In this document: in pieces, positions 23,425-36,835 of the stretch
How positions within the stretch are numbered: position 1 is the stretch's first letter
How the letters are laid out: every line of letters begins with the position of its first letter
Source: Vanessa cardui
Taxonomy: Eukaryota > Arthropoda > Insecta > Lepidoptera > Nymphalidae
Assembly: GCF_905220365.1 (NCBI RefSeq)
Contig: NC_061138.1
Span: forward strand, 6,463,814 to 6,527,813
Direction: 5' to 3'
Length of the DNA stretch: 64,000 bases
Notes under the pieces: model-generated
Seen by the model: the letters and a program-made list of their open reading frames with translations, nothing else
Told to the model about the DNA's origin: nothing
Database searches by the model: none
Program-made: the position numbers and the translations under genes

Positions 23425-25707
23425 TATTTACAACGATGCCATGCAACACGACGTCTATTATTATGTTTATTTTGCACGAAAACTCAAAAGGTCGATGTAA
23501 CGTTCGCTGGTAATCGTAAAATTAATTAACATTCAGTTGCATACTCTTAGAGTCACGTCCACACTCATGTGGTCGACGAGACCAGACTCTATTATGTACT
23601 TCCATTCACGAATGCTCGTTAAATAACGTATTTACGAGTATTGCAAAGGATTAAATTGCACGCAATGCGGTTAACACATGCGATCACTTTCAAACTAACC
23701 TAATACAATTGTCAAAATTATTTGTCTTATGTAAAAAGGGCACACAAAAAATTTCTTATGCGTCATATGTGTCGTGACCAAGAAAAATTCCATAGTTGTA
23801 CTCTATCTTGAAGGAGACATACCCAATATAATTGCTTAGACCATTAACATTCCAATTGTAGCCGCTTACGTTACTTTCTCAAGTGGGTGGAAATACCTGA
23901 GAATAGTTACATTTTCATATAAATTTCATCTTCCAAAATTAAATCCAACCCGTTGCTGAAATCTCCTGCTATGTAAATGTCGACGCCTTATTTGCGCTTG
24001 CTTATTAATTTAAATTTAAAACATTTTACATCGTTCCAATTTATTTTACATAAGCTTGTTTGCGAACCCACTTAGGTTCCTTTTAGCATATTTTTTTCGA
24101 AGTAAAAACAGGATAACATATTTTTCATTTAATACGATTTTTTTATCTACAACACAATAGCTTAGTGAAAAGCCGATAATGGAATTCATGAGGGAAACCG
24201 ACGCCACGCTCCACTCATTCATGTGTCAACGGCTCGCTTAGAAACAAGAGGTTATCGATCTAAAAATATGAAAGCTTTCCTCCTGGCATTGTCTTAAACG
24301 ACCGAGTTAGGAGGTTGAAGTGCGTTGAACGTGTTCGAGTAGCAGCAACGGATTTCGTACTACCGTCCTTACCATTGTGTGTTACGTCATTTCTTTATGC
24401 TAAAGTACTTTTTTTAAGCCTGTACTTTAATTGTGCGACATTTTACGTTATTTCTATTGTAAATATATACACTTACTCCCTGATATATACATATAAAATA
24501 CAAGAACTTTACACTTGCAACACCAATTGTAGGTAAGACATTGTAAGACTTTCAAAGATTATTTTGATTTAACATAAAACGCCTGTTGTAGTTTCTAATA
24601 ATGTATTGTGCTACGAGTATAAACATCATTGATTTTATAGAGATTAGTGAGAGGTTTACAAATTATTGCAAAAATAATTCAAGTACGTCAAAAATAAAAA
24701 GATGAAAAGTCGAACATGAAACGAGTATGCCCGAGCATATAAATACACGCCACATTGAAAAGAACCTTTATGTGCGTACGTTCTGTGGAAATATTTTAGG
24801 GAATTAAAATATTGACATTGAGCTTGTTCAAATCGGGATCGACGAGGGTAGATATTTATAGCGTCAAACCCACTAAGACGCGACCGCAGACGTCCTTAGC
24901 CTATCGCCAGTAAGAATTTTAAGACAGAAACATGAATGACTGGCCTTTGAGGAATTTACATTATATCGCCAAGATCATAAGACGTTTGACGACAGCGGTA
25001 TATGGGCGGATCTGACAACATTGCTTACGGCAACCCGCCAAGAATTCTAACGTTTTATGAAGATATGACGTCTCATTATTAAAACCGTAAGAGCATTACA
25101 TATACTAACGACGGAAAGTAAAAATATCATTATTTAAGTCACGAAATTACAGAATTACAAATTAAAATTAAAAACACTATATACGTACATAAACAAATAT
25201 TACGGAAGGTTGTTTGTACGTACCAATGCATTCAATTATATACTCTAGTAATAAAAGGGCTTAACAGTTATTGCGCTTCCTCATAGCTTCGTGTTACTTT
25301 AAAAGTAACTTAAATTAAACGTGCATAGATGTTAAATTGCGATGTTAATATAAAAGATTTATTACTTTTGACTTCGAAACGGCACTCTTATTTTGCCATG
25401 GAATCGCGTAATAGCGTGAGATTACGCTGCGTTCCTTGAAGATAGACTCTCAGCATAATCGTTACGTTCGTATCAGATAGTTGGCACGTGTGAAGTGTAA
25501 TTAGTCATGGATAAGTCGGCTTCAATCATCGTAACTCTTTTGCTGTGATTACACACTTCTAGTCACACTTATCTTATAAAAAGTTTATATGATTATTGTA
25601 TACAAATATTTGTTATTTACGGTGATACAATTGGCTTAAGTCATTGGTCAGCATCGTTATAAATACAACTAAAAAAAAGTTACTTTCAAGAATATTTATG
25701 TATATAC
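23425..25707. other. AT-rich with a moderately GC-richer patch; weak exon-like signals only
   Basis: Around 24170-24370 and 24840-25060 the GC content rises. A 73-codon open stretch at 24315-24536 contains, near its end, the donor-like TAG|GTAAGA at 24532/24533. There is no recognisable protein family and no convincing promoter. These could be conserved non-coding DNA or an untranslated exon. Confidence 0.3.
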
Positions 25708-25895
25708 CAGTAGTCGCCCGTTACTCGCGTTTTAGGGTATTGGTTGTTCAGGCAAATGAAGTAACCTATGTATATCCTTTCTTAGAGTTCAAGTTTGCTT
25801 TACACCAAATTTCATCAAATTCGGTTTATTGGTTTTGTCGTGAAAGAGCGAAAAACAGACAGAGTATCTTCACGTTTATAATATTAATATAGATC
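25708..25895 (+). repeat. LINE-like 3' tail repeat
   Basis: 'gtcgcccgttactcgcgtttt' is followed by 'gagttcaagtttgctttacacc', 'aaattcggtttattggttt', 'cgtgaaagagcg', 'aacagacagagt' and 'tataatattaatatagat'. The order and ending match the standard tail. The copy is moderately preserved. Confidence 0.75.
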
Positions 25896-26339
25896 GTTTA
25901 TGAACCTATACTTCTGTCATAAATCTGAGCGTAATTACAAATCCATCAGACGTCATAAGTGACGTCTCTTATTATTTCCTGAAGTATGTCTGATATAACA
26001 CCGTATTTGTTTAGAACCTTAACATTGCTTTGAGATAAATGTATAAAATAATAAAAGAATCGACTCGCGCGGAAACAAGGAATTCTTTTACCAGAAGGTA
26101 ATCACCATAAACAGAAATAAAAGTTATTTTCGTATGAAGACGACATACAATTTATTGCTTTGACCGCATTTGACTTCGAAACCAGTTTGAGAAAATTCGA
26201 AAGGCAGTGCAAATATTTGTGTTACTTAATTCTTTCTCAAGTTTCCACAAACATTGTTAGTGCGATGTATCTTTTCTTTTGTAAGCATTTACGATATGTT
26301 AACCAAGGCGAGCACCATTGAATTTTCACGTGTTTAATC

Positions 26340-26520
26340 TGTGTTTATAATTCATCTCCTGCTCGACGGAGAAGGAAAAACATCGGGAGGTAACCTGCTA
26401 CATGTAAATCCACAAACCCGCTTTGGAGCAGCGTGGTGACATATGCTCCAAACCTTTTCCTCAAAAGTAGAGGAGGCTTTAGCCCATCATTAGGAAATCA
26501 ACAGGCTATACACGTTGTTG
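26340..26520 (+). mobile_element. Metulj-type SINE, 5'-truncated and old
   Basis: It lacks the tRNA-like head. It starts within 'ttataattcatctc.tgctcg' and continues 'gaaaaacatcgggaggtaacctgc', 'aacccgctttggagcagcgtgg' and 'tccaaaccttttcctcaaa'. It ends at 'ggaaatcaacaggctatac' with a short 'gttgttg' tail. Many substitutions indicate age. Confidence 0.8.
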
Positions 26521-29169
26521 CTGGCTTGTTAACGATTTTTTTTAAATATTGATAAGTAATATATATAAAGTCCACAGAAAAACCAAGTCAAGGAACTTCG
26601 TAAAAGGATAACGCTTTTTTAAAGTTAAATTAGATACATATTACATATTTGTATGAGAATTGGTTTATATACATGTTTCATTGTACACAGTATATTATAA
26701 CAATGCTTATAAAAATGTATATACTGCGTTTGTTACCTAAGCAACCCTGAATGTTGATTCAATGTTTATTATTTGTGTCGTATTCGTGGTTTAATTGTTG
26801 TTTTCAATACAAGGAAAAATAAGTAGGTGTACAATTGTATGGTTTTGCAATCATCAATAAGATACATTCTTTGTAAGCTTGCTAGTCATATACAATTATT
26901 TATATAACTACGATAATGAGAAAAGGGCGGTTTTATTGTTGTTTTAGTAGAATAAGAACAATAACGTTGTAATAAAATAGCTAAAAGATAGATAAAATAG
27001 CTCGCTGAAACAACCAATCGGATACACATCACAAACAACCGCACTCACCTACCGCTAATCCAAACATTTCCTTTAATCCTACGTAGCAGGCAACAGGCGT
27101 ACAGTTTCATCCCGCCATGACCTACTTTCGAATTCAACCCTCTGATGTCAATGTTTATTGATTTTCTAGGTTTATACCGTTTCCGTTCTTATATTAAATA
27201 CACATACTTTTTGCGTTATATTGTGTATAAAAAAACTTTATTCATTACCGAACGTACATGTTATAGTAAACTGATAATTATTTTTAGTGTTTTAAAGTCT
27301 TACAAATTTAATCTAATGAAAAATTTTAATAATAGTTACTTAAGTTGTTACAAAGATTTATAATATATAACGATAAGAAAAACTTGAGACATAAATCTTA
27401 GTGTGATTTCATTCATACAAGTTAAGATAAATCTTTGTGTATAATTTTGTAATAGTTTATTGACTCATGCATACAATGAATGAATGATGTATTTGTATAA
27501 TGTTTATTTAGGCTTCTTGTACGCGGCACCGCAGCCATACCGGCGCCGGACCGCAGGCTTATGCTTATGAATAAAAACCGCATCGCTACCGCACCGCAAT
27601 TTTGTTTACATAATTTTTACATTACATTAATATTGCTTACATTTCGTCAGTGTAATGTATCCTAAGCAGCTATTCACAAAAGCATTTTTGTCTTAAATAT
27701 TTTATGATCATCCGTACGTATTCAGTACGTCTTCGTAACATCATATTTCTTTACAGAGAACATGAAATTCATATGATATGTGATATTACAATAACTATTG
27801 TAAAAACTTATGCACTTTCGACTATGTATAATGGTCACGATTGCAATCATTCGATAAAAATCGATTCGTCATGTTTTTTTTGAACACTTATGTTTGAATA
27901 TACTGCAAAAGTTTAACCTCTTAAAACCTTAATGAGTATAAAGTTTTAGGCTCGGTAAATATACGAGTATATATTTTCTTTCCCCTGTAGACAGGTTATA
28001 TGTACTAAAATCTCGCTGGCTGCTAATCTGGTTTAAAAGCAATTACTGTAGGCGAAGGAAAGGATCTTTAATGCTCAATATAAACTTAAGTACTTGAGGT
28101 TCCACGAAATGAGATTTTTCGAATATTGCGTTAGTTGTCTTAATAACAAATATCAATGTGTTTTTCAGCGTATTGTTCTACGTATTTTTTTTATTCGTAA
28201 TTCAGAATCTTGTTTCAGCGAAGTATCATTACCTTTACAGAAGCGAAAGGTAGTAAAATAAAAACCCTTTTATATTTTATATGACAAGCCACACAGATGA
28301 GCTTTTTTATTTTACATACCAAAACAAAAAAATACTGCCTATCGTTTGGCAAAGTAATGTCAGGCGTGATGTCTAAGATATGTCTTTTACGCTCTTTACG
28401 CTCTATTCTTACATCTCGGAAGAAGGAATAACCCAGACAGACCAACAGGAGCCCTAAAACTAGGGCTAATAATTCTTATGAGAATTTAATAATTCATTTA
28501 TTTATAGTGTTTTGAAGGCAAATGGATCAGATCGTCTTATGAGTTTTAGATTGTGCTCCATAGACAAACACTGTTAAGAGCTGAATCTAAGAACTCGTAT
28601 CCCTTGTGTAACGACACTGGGTTACTCACATATTGAAACAATACAGCAATAGTATTTAAGTTACTGGTAAAATTATTATTGACGAACGTGTGGTCCACAT
28701 CAAATAGGCCTTGATTGATAACAAATCTTTAATCTTGCCATTCAAATCTGTAACATTTCACATAAATCAAGATAAAGATAAATGATACTCGCTTAAAAAT
28801 AAACGTAAAACAGTTTGAATTGCAACGCTCTGATTGTTAAAACGATATCTAATATCCCTTTTGTGAATACAAACAAAAGCAAAAACTACGAAAATGATAC
28901 AATGCTTATAAAACTGTGATACAGCCGTACATAAACATTACATACGTATATATATTAGTATTGTGTTTAAACAATAGCTGTGAAGTAACGTGTATTCGCT
29001 AATCTCATACGATTTTCATTTACTGATATGTTATTGCAAATCAAGTAATGAATACAGTGGCGAAAATCAAGATTAGCATTAGACTATAAGCCTATAATTT
29101 ATTAACCCATTTTAGGAGAATTTCCTACGACTATTGACTTTACTTACAAATAATTGAATATATATGCAA
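26521..29169. other. AT-rich sequence, no supported gene
   Basis: A CpG-richer patch at 27515-27600 ('gcggcaccgcagcc...ccgcaccgca') looks like a degenerate GC-rich simple repeat. Otherwise there are short chance ORFs only. Confidence 0.4.
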
Positions 29170-29510
29170 AGGGGTAATATATATGACACAATATAGTTGT
29201 AGCATCGGCAAAATTCGTCACATCCGAATTAAGTACGCTATCCCAAATTATCAATATTTATTTCTTATATGAATATGATCTTTACACAAACGTAATGACT
29301 TGTAATATCATATGACTTAATATATTCGTCAATTTAACGCGTCGATTTACATGCGCTTGCTTTTTCGAATTGAACTGACGCGAGAATCGATAGCGATGAA
29401 TAGCGTCGAATGGCGAAATAGGGAGCTATTTCTATTGGTTGTATAAATCGGCAGTAATCGGTTTCATTGAATTTGCCGATGCTACATCTAAGTTGTGTCG
29501 TACTACTCGT
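29170..29510. mobile_element. MITE-like element with terminal inverted repeats
   Basis: The left end at 29184-29216 (tgacacaatatag...tgtagcatcggcaaaattc) is mirrored at 29469-29499 (gaatttgccgatgctaca...ttgtgtc). The 18-bp core tgtagcatcggcaaa is nearly identical, with an outer gacacaa/ttgtgtc match. The interior 'cgatagcgatgaatagcgtcgaatgg' and 'tctattggttgtataaatcgg' are phrases I associate with a common lepidopteran repeat. There is no ORF. The superfamily cannot be set because the target duplication is not clear. Confidence 0.65.
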
Positions 29511-32499
29511 ACATAATTCAAAAATATTTTAAATATATTTCCAGTTTTTAAGAATTATTCCGTTAAATATTGTAAACGATATTAAATTAGCCCCTTTGTG
29601 TTATATATTTGATATACGTTTAGCTTAAATATTTTATACTTGACTTATTAAGGCTCATTGTCAGCAACAATATGTACCTTAACACAATATATATAAAGTT
29701 TCAATTTGTACTATATTATGCACAGCTTCGTACCTGCGAGTATATCGCTATATTGTATAATTGTAAATTCAAAATTTCATGTGTGTATGTAATCTATTCA
29801 TTTTAATTAATATACTGATTTTTAAGTAACTTTAAATGAAATGTGATTCGTTTCGACAATCTCAATATGGCAGCTCTAACATCGTATGCCAAAGAGAGAA
29901 AGTTTTTTTTTAAATTAACTTTACCTAAAAAAACATAAAAACTTAATGCAATTTCAAAGAGTACAACCTGCTAGCAATTCGCACATCTACGCAATACCGA
30001 TCTCATTAGTTACATGAGCGAGCACTACACTACTAACGAATCCCTCAGATGACTTTTATAATTTTACAGTAAAATCACCCCAACTGCACTAACATTACGA
30101 CATATTTTTGCTAAATTGCAAACAGATAAATATTTAAATGAATGTTGGAGCCTGTTTTCATTTCATTTGAAGTTTTAAAAATATTTATTATTTTAATAAA
30201 ATCCTCAAAATACTTAAAACACACATAACCTGAAAAAACTTTGTTTAATTAAGAAACTTTATTTTTTAATATCGTTTTAAAAATGATATCGTCACGATGT
30301 AATGTAAACGTACTCCATATAGATCCCCTTTTTTCCTGTATGTATATGAGCGTATAAGTAGATTGTATCGCTTCCGGACTCTTCACAATGATCGGTCGAC
30401 CGGAAGCTCGGCACGTGCGACTGTCATGCAAGAACCAGGCCGTCAGACACCATCACAGATAATGATGCGGCTACCTATAAATGCGCGTGTACTGATTGAA
30501 GCCAATATTTTAACGCTCATATCTCTCTTTCTGACATCTGAAACACAACATTGGAAAAAATGAGACAAAGCATTGTGTAGCTAGATTACATTGATATGAT
30601 TTTTGAAAAGTTTCGTCGTTCATTATAAATTAATACAATATCATTGAAATGAAAAAGTATACTATTAATAACCCTATCTTTCCTTTCTTTATTAATGTAA
30701 ACACATTTTCACAAAGTTCTAATTCATTTTATTATTCTACTTTTCTTTTGTATGTTTAAAATATTCATAAATGTCAGAATTCATTACAAAAACATATTTT
30801 TGTGGAAAATTGATTTCTTGCTTCTGATGTTAGTTGATGCTGTGTTTCATATTACATTTTACGGAGATAAAAAGTGGAGCTTATCTTATCATGATTTATT
30901 GCAGACATTTGATATCGAGATAAAACTATACGTAGTTGTGTTACGCAAAACTTCATATGCTAATCATGTAAGGCCATACATATTTTTATCTTACTTTTCG
31001 ATTATATTATAAATAAATACATAGGTACTTTGTCATTAATTTTTTGTAGTAATATTGTGAATAATTGTTATTATTCACAATTTTGTTACCCTAGTCTTGT
31101 ATGTAGATTTCTATTGTTTTTATTGAATTAATGTTTGATGTATCATTCGTCAAACCAAACATTTAGCAAGGTTAGATCAGTTAGATAAAAAAAGTAATAC
31201 GAAACCTCATTATTTGACAAGATTTTGTAGCAAGTTGCCAGTGCTTTGAATCAGTAGTAGAGTTGAAATGTTACCAATTCAAAAATTATTGTAATTAAAA
31301 GTTTAATTAAAATTTAAAATACATTTAATTTAGAAAAAATAAATGCAGTGTTGCTATATAAAAATAAATTAAAACGAGTTCTATTGAGGCCCTAGTTTCT
31401 GTACTATGTTTGAGTCAATGGTGTAAATTGCAGCGGTACCACAGTTTGTTGGCACTTTTTGTCATCCACCCTTTTAAATCAGCGATGAGAGTTCTCTTTG
31501 TCCAACGTGTTCCATTGACTGCACCCTTATGAATGTTTCATTGTTAAACCGCCATTGACTAACGCAATTATGTGGAAGGATTTATGGAAGAACTGTTTTT
31601 ACTGTGTTCTGTTTTTGTATTACTATATTATGATACTAATTGGATTACAAATCTAGAATTTTATCGAGCTGGATTAACCAATGTATTTCATACTAATATA
31701 TAAAACACTATTTTGTGTTGTTGTATATTGGCTAGCTTATACGGCTGCAAACCTCGGTGTTTCAAATCCCTAGTCAAGTAAAAGAGTTTCTATCATTTAA
31801 TTCTTACTAGAGTTTAGTGTCAGTAAGTTGTTAATTTAGCTATAAACATGTTAAGTATTTACTTCTTTCGCTTGATCTTTCTTCGATCTTATTGCCTTGT
31901 CAACTGAATGAAGAAATAACAAATAGTAATAATCTTTAGGAGTATCTGCTCATTATTATTATTATTTACTGTTACATGTTGAAAGTATGAATAACCTACT
32001 AATGATAAATGCCTACGTTATTAAGCTGCTTATCAGCACTGTATAAGGTCGAGCCATAAGATCAAAAACATCAATTAAAAAAAGTGAAATTGTTTGGAAC
32101 AGTTAATTTATTTGAGATGTACTACCATACAATTTATGTTATGTAATAAATACAGCTCTATACTAACTAACCTTACATAAGTGATAAATTGCTTTATTGA
32201 CCCTACGAGATATGACAACATTTATATAAAGTTAATGTCTTCGTCCCCCCTCAATATAGAAAAAGTATCCCTTTTTATGTTCAGAAATTATTACTATTAG
32301 GTATTTAGATTTATAGATAAACACACTCGAAACAACGCTCAAAATAGGTATCGTGACAATTTTCATTACACTTAGCCTAAGCCATAGAGTCGGGTTCACG
32401 GAAGACGCATGTATTTCACAGTCTTAGTTTCAGCGTATTCTATTTGAAAAAGGAAATAATTGGGAAATAGACTAATAAAGAATAACTCCACAATACTCG
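29511..32499. other. AT-rich sequence with one GC-rich patch (30370-30500)
   Basis: The patch 'gatcggtcgaccggaagctcggcacgtgcg' is palindrome-rich and CpG-rich. It has an AATCAGTAC initiator-like string on the minus strand near 30500. It could be a small regulatory element, but no flanking splice sites or long ORF support a gene. A 12-bp-arm hairpin is at 31054-31081. Confidence 0.3.
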
Positions 32500-32720
32500 T
32501 GATCTCTAATCTGGCCATGGACACCCGCGCATGAGATATGAGCGGGATGGGGGTCGGTGGCAAGACCAGATTTTAAGTAGGTATATATTACCGGGATGAT
32601 AAGCAATATATGTGCTATTTTAGGCTACAATCTATCTCTGTTACAAATCTCATTAAAATTCGTTTACCCGTTCCGGTATTGAGTGACATCCATCCATCAA
32701 ACCAAACTTTCTTTGCTCAC
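32500..32720 (+). repeat. LINE-like tail fragment
   Basis: 'gctacaatctatctctg', then 'acaaatctcattaaaattcgtt', 'acccgttccggtattgagtgac' and 'atccatccatc' reproduce the wording of a common lepidopteran LINE-like tail. The upstream 'cacccgcgcatgagatatgagcgggatgg' may belong to it. Confidence 0.5.
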
Positions 32721-34390
32721 TCGCTCTGATCTAAGCCTTTAGCCGCAACTCACAAACCGACGCCCCAAATTTACCCCCTCGAAGCGTAAGCAACCTTAAA
32801 AAAGTAGCCTCTGCCCAACTATCTTCATAACAAGTTTCATTAACGCATATATATATTATGAATACATATTATTATTCCTTTTTCGCGGTATTATAAATCA
32901 TTTATTGATTATTATTCATTCACACGAGCTTGCGCAAAGCTCGCCTCTAAGACTATAATATAGAAATAAAACGTTATCATTAAACCGTAGTATAAACGGT
33001 ACAAGCACAATGAGCCGCCATTTTTCTTATCAAGCTTTTCTTTATCCGCGTATTCTTCCATGACTGTGGCTGTTTGGCGCGAAGTCAACTGCTATCACTT
33101 CTACATAAAACGACTTCCCATACGAAGCTTTAACAAAATATTCGTACACGAACCGAGATAGACCTAGTCTAGCTAGGAGGGGCTAGACTAGTCCATAAAA
33201 GGAAAGAATAATAACCTTCTGTTTTTATAAAGGGTTTTGATAAATATAGTACTATGTGCCTTTAATCTACAGACATAGCTTTTAATAGTTTAATAATAAT
33301 ATCGTTGATAATGTTTAGGGTTATTATTCTATTTTTTCTGGCTCTTATTTGTCCCGATAGGGCACAGATGTTATTATTCTTGACTGTAAAGGGCAATGAC
33401 ATAATAAATAGTAGAATGAAGATAGACGCTTGCGATTGTACTTACGTCAATTTAACTTGATCATAAATATGTAGCCCTTAATTGTATTATTGAAAGTTAT
33501 ATTACTGTAGTTTTTTATTTATGGATATATTTAGTAAATATAATCAAATTATACATATGTATTTTAAAAAACTTCATCTTTCGATTATTATTCATTAAAT
33601 AAAATTAATGTTGATTCAGTTTCATCATCCTTGCTTTGTTTAACAAAGTGATTTATTATACCTGTATGTTTATTAAAATATAACATATTATCTTATTTGT
33701 ATAATGTGTTTCTATTGTACCTACTAATAAGCGACTAAGTACAATAAACTAAGTAAAATATTATTTAAATAACTACTCCTTAATGTCTGCTCAAGTTATA
33801 TAAAGTATTCAAAAATCATTATTTACGAAAAATTTAGCATAAACAATGTAAATCAGATTCTGCTTCTGTTATGAATAACTTTTTAATATTTCAAGATACA
33901 AATAAATTTAAAAGATTTTAAGTTACAAAGCACTGATTTACTAACATTAACTTTATTATTACCTTAACCCCCAAGTATTGAAACATGATTCCCTGAATAA
34001 GTGATGTTTAATATACTTAATTTTTTTTAATAATATTATCTCATGTGTAACGTGAATGATCTGAAATGGAATCTATATGTGTGCGATGAAAATCTTTCCG
34101 ATGTGTTTCGACGCAACGTGATCAAATAAGCTCCAAATCTCCCATTTGCAAGCTGTTACCGTGACATTGGTGTCTGACTGATCTCGTTTTATCTTAAATG
34201 TCTGCCTCGATCCTCAAAGGGTTACTACATTTATAGCGCAGCCAGTTACGGTCATAAATCTAAAGTTAAACCCACTGGTAGTTTCTTTTGATTCTATAAT
34301 TATACAAAGTTAATAGCTTTTATTTTTTAATATGTTTATGTTTCTATATTACCATCTTTATTGGTCATATATATAAGCGTTTTTTTATTA
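32721..34390. other. AT-rich sequence without recognised genes
   Basis: At 33155-33195 there is a short inverted motif, 'agacctagtctagct' facing 'ggctagactagtcc'. No long ORFs, RNA genes or tandem arrays are visible. Confidence 0.4.
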
Positions 34391-34565
34391 TTCTATAATA
34401 TGCAACTCGCCACGGTTTCACCCGCGTTAAGTGTTACTTCACCCCCGTGGGTCTTAGGGTTGTATTATATAGTCTTCGTCGTTATACGTTTCTCAATAAA
34501 TGGGCTACATAACGCAAAAAAGTCTACAGCTGTACTAATAAATTCTGACAAACAAAAATACCTTT
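34391..34565 (+). repeat. 'cacggtttcacccgcg' LINE-like tail fragment
   Basis: 'gccacggtttcacccgcgtt' followed by 'atagtcttcgtcg' and 'ctcaataaatgggctacataac' corresponds to the common lepidopteran tail with 'cgcggtttcacccgcg...cctcgataaatgggcta'. It is diverged and partial. Confidence 0.6.
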
Positions 34566-35469
34566 AGTTGAATAGTTTTGCATATTACACTGTACTAACA
34601 GAACCTACCAAGCATTGTTTTGTTTATGTTTATATATAAGAATATTGTTAATAGAACTTGACGTGTAAAAGCATCTAATGTGAGTTACAATACATGCAGA
34701 GTGTAAAAACTTTCATGAAATAGTAATAATAATAATAAATAATTAGTCTCAAACTGATATATACTAAAATAATTTCATGTATACGATAGATGTTAATTAC
34801 GTATATTTGTTATCACCTCAAACTGAGATCCAATAATCAACCCCAATAATTTTGCAATTGGTCAAGTGTTACATTGTTAGGCACATAATATAAAACAAGT
34901 AATATTTTTGAGTGTAATTTTAAACGCTTTGCATATTGATATAAGGGCCTACAATGTACAAACATCCTTTGATACGAAACGACCCTCTACAAAGATCTAT
35001 TTTCTCTTCAACCGAGGCAGAAATTCGATCAGTAACGATGCCGATGTAGAAACAAAATAGCACATACTATATAACATGTAAGTGAAACGACGACTGTGAT
35101 AGCCGTCTGCTGCAAATATATTGATTGTTTTCCAATATATAATTTGTAATTGGAAACTATGACACAATGTATTGTTTATTATCGATTTGTATTATAATTA
35201 TTATAAATCTCATTCATATTTATAAAACTTTCTATATTCACATTTATCATAGATAAATACATTGTAGTCGTAAATGCCATTTGTAAAGATTTTTTTTTAT
35301 TGTTAACTAGTACATATAATAAAGTATTTAATTCTACATGTAAAGTTCGCGTGCAACTGACTATATGTGATATAAGTGAAACTATATGTTGCATCACAAA
35401 CTTTTTAAACATAACATATAGAAATGTGATTGCGTACTAGCGTTTAATATCCGTGCAATTTTTTACATG
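34566..35469. other. AT-rich sequence, nothing recognised
   Basis: Only short chance ORFs on either strand, and no repeat family that I can name. Confidence 0.4.
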
Positions 35470-35479
35470 TAATGTAACA

Positions 35480-35799
35480 ACAAAGAGCTGAGATGGCCCA
35501 GTGGTTAGAAAGCGTGCATCTTAACCGATGATTGTGGGTTCAAACCCAGGCAAGCACCACTATATATATGTGCTTAATTTGTGTTTATCTCATCTTGTGC
35601 TCAGCGGTGAAAGAAAAATTGTGAGGAAACCTGCATGTGTCGAATTTCATCGAAATTTTGCCACATATGCATTCCACCAACCCGCATTGGAAAAGCGTGG
35701 TGGAATATGTTTCAAACCCGCTCTTTAACGGAAGAGGAGAAATTATCTTATATTATCTCAGCAGTGGGAAATGTACAGGCTGTTACTTTACTTTTTTTT
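35480..35799 (+). mobile_element. Metulj-type SINE, full length with tRNA head
   Basis: The head reads agctgagatggcccagtgg (A box TGGCCCAGTGG) and gggttcaaaccca (B box). Then follow the tRNA-unrelated body ('gaggaaacctgcatgtg', 'ccaaccgc'-like 'ccaacccgcattgg', 'gcgtggtggaatatg') and the tail 'caggctgttactttacttttt'. The roughly 10-bp string taatgtaaca flanks it at 35470-35479 and 35800-35809, consistent with a target-site duplication. The body contains a small duplication ('attatcttatattatctc'). Confidence 0.92.
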
Positions 35800-35809
35800 T
35801 AATGTAACA

Positions 35810-36544
35810 TAAGACGTTTTACTTCAAAAGCTTCACTGTAAACGCTAAGAACTTCGGCTATGGTGTTTAAACGAAGGTACCTTATCTCTTCCAGAGATAT
35901 TTGCTGGTCGAATTTAAGCCACGTCAGCTATTCTCAAGGACTATCGATAATCGACAATCGAAGCATAAATTAACTAACCAGACGCACTACAAATTTCTTT
36001 ACAGTTCCATGACTCGAGATACATTCCCAATGTAACACTGTCAACTACGTATAAAACTTGAACGCTTTCATCATTCAAAAAAAAATCTTACCTTTTATTG
36101 GAACGACTCATATAGCGATCCACGCGACTAAGAACAATTTATGCGAGGACAGTCAGTTCCCAAGGGGTTTTCAAAAATCTGCATCACAAAAAAAGATTAC
36201 CCGCGTTTTCGTAGTTGTACAAACGAAATACAATTATATTACGTCATCGGAAAACTATATGTTTATGTAAATCCACTACAAAATCAACATACAGCACTAA
36301 TGACGTTTGACCCGGTCTCTGACATTGAACCCATATTTAATCAAGCATATCATCGTATTTTCGGTTACATTTCACGTGAGAAAACATTATGAGAATCCAT
36401 TTAACGCGTGAAAAAATCATAACGTTACCAACAAACTGAAAATAATGTAATAGTTATTTGAAAATAATTTCAATTAGATCTGCTCGGAACCAAATGAAAC
36501 ATCCAACAAATTAGCAACAAAATTAAAAACACATTCACATGAAA
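35810..36544. other. Spacer between two Metulj copies
   Basis: Two overlapping open stretches at 36058-36270 and 36141-36392 show no recognisable family. They overlap in different frames, which argues for chance. Confidence 0.4.
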
Positions 36545-36558
36545 TATGACACCTTTGA

Positions 36559-36821
36559 GCTGAGATGGCCCAGTGGTTAGAACGCGTGCATCTTAACCGA
36601 TGATTGCGGGTTCAAACCCAAGCAAGCACCGCTGATTCATGTGCTTAATTTGTCAAAAACATCGTGAGGAAACCTGCATGTGACAAATTTCATAAAAATT
36701 CTGCCACATGTGTATTCCACCAACCCGCATTGGAACAGCGTGGTGGAATATGTACCAAACCTTCTCCTCAAAGGGAGAGGAGGCCTTTAGCCCAGCCGTG
36801 GGAATTTACAGGCTATTGTTG
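36559..36821 (+). mobile_element. Metulj-type SINE with 14-bp target-site duplication, GTT-tail subfamily
   Basis: The A box TGGCCCAGTGG is at 36566-36576 and the B box ggttcaaaccc at 36609-36619. The element is flanked by an exact 14-bp repeat (tatgacacctttga) at 36545-36558 and 36822-36835. That shows LINE-type target-primed insertion. An internal deletion removed the 'ttataattcatctcgtgctcggcgg' part. Diagnostic 'gaggcctttagccc', 'gtgggaatttacagg' and a GTTGT tail group it with the copy at 61227. Confidence 0.95.
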
Positions 36822-36835
36822 TATGACACCTTTGA

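Noticed and set aside
36566..36619. tRNA gene
   Set aside because: The A and B boxes belong to the SINE head. No acceptor-stem pairing or full cloverleaf was seen, and the element continues into a SINE body with target duplications.
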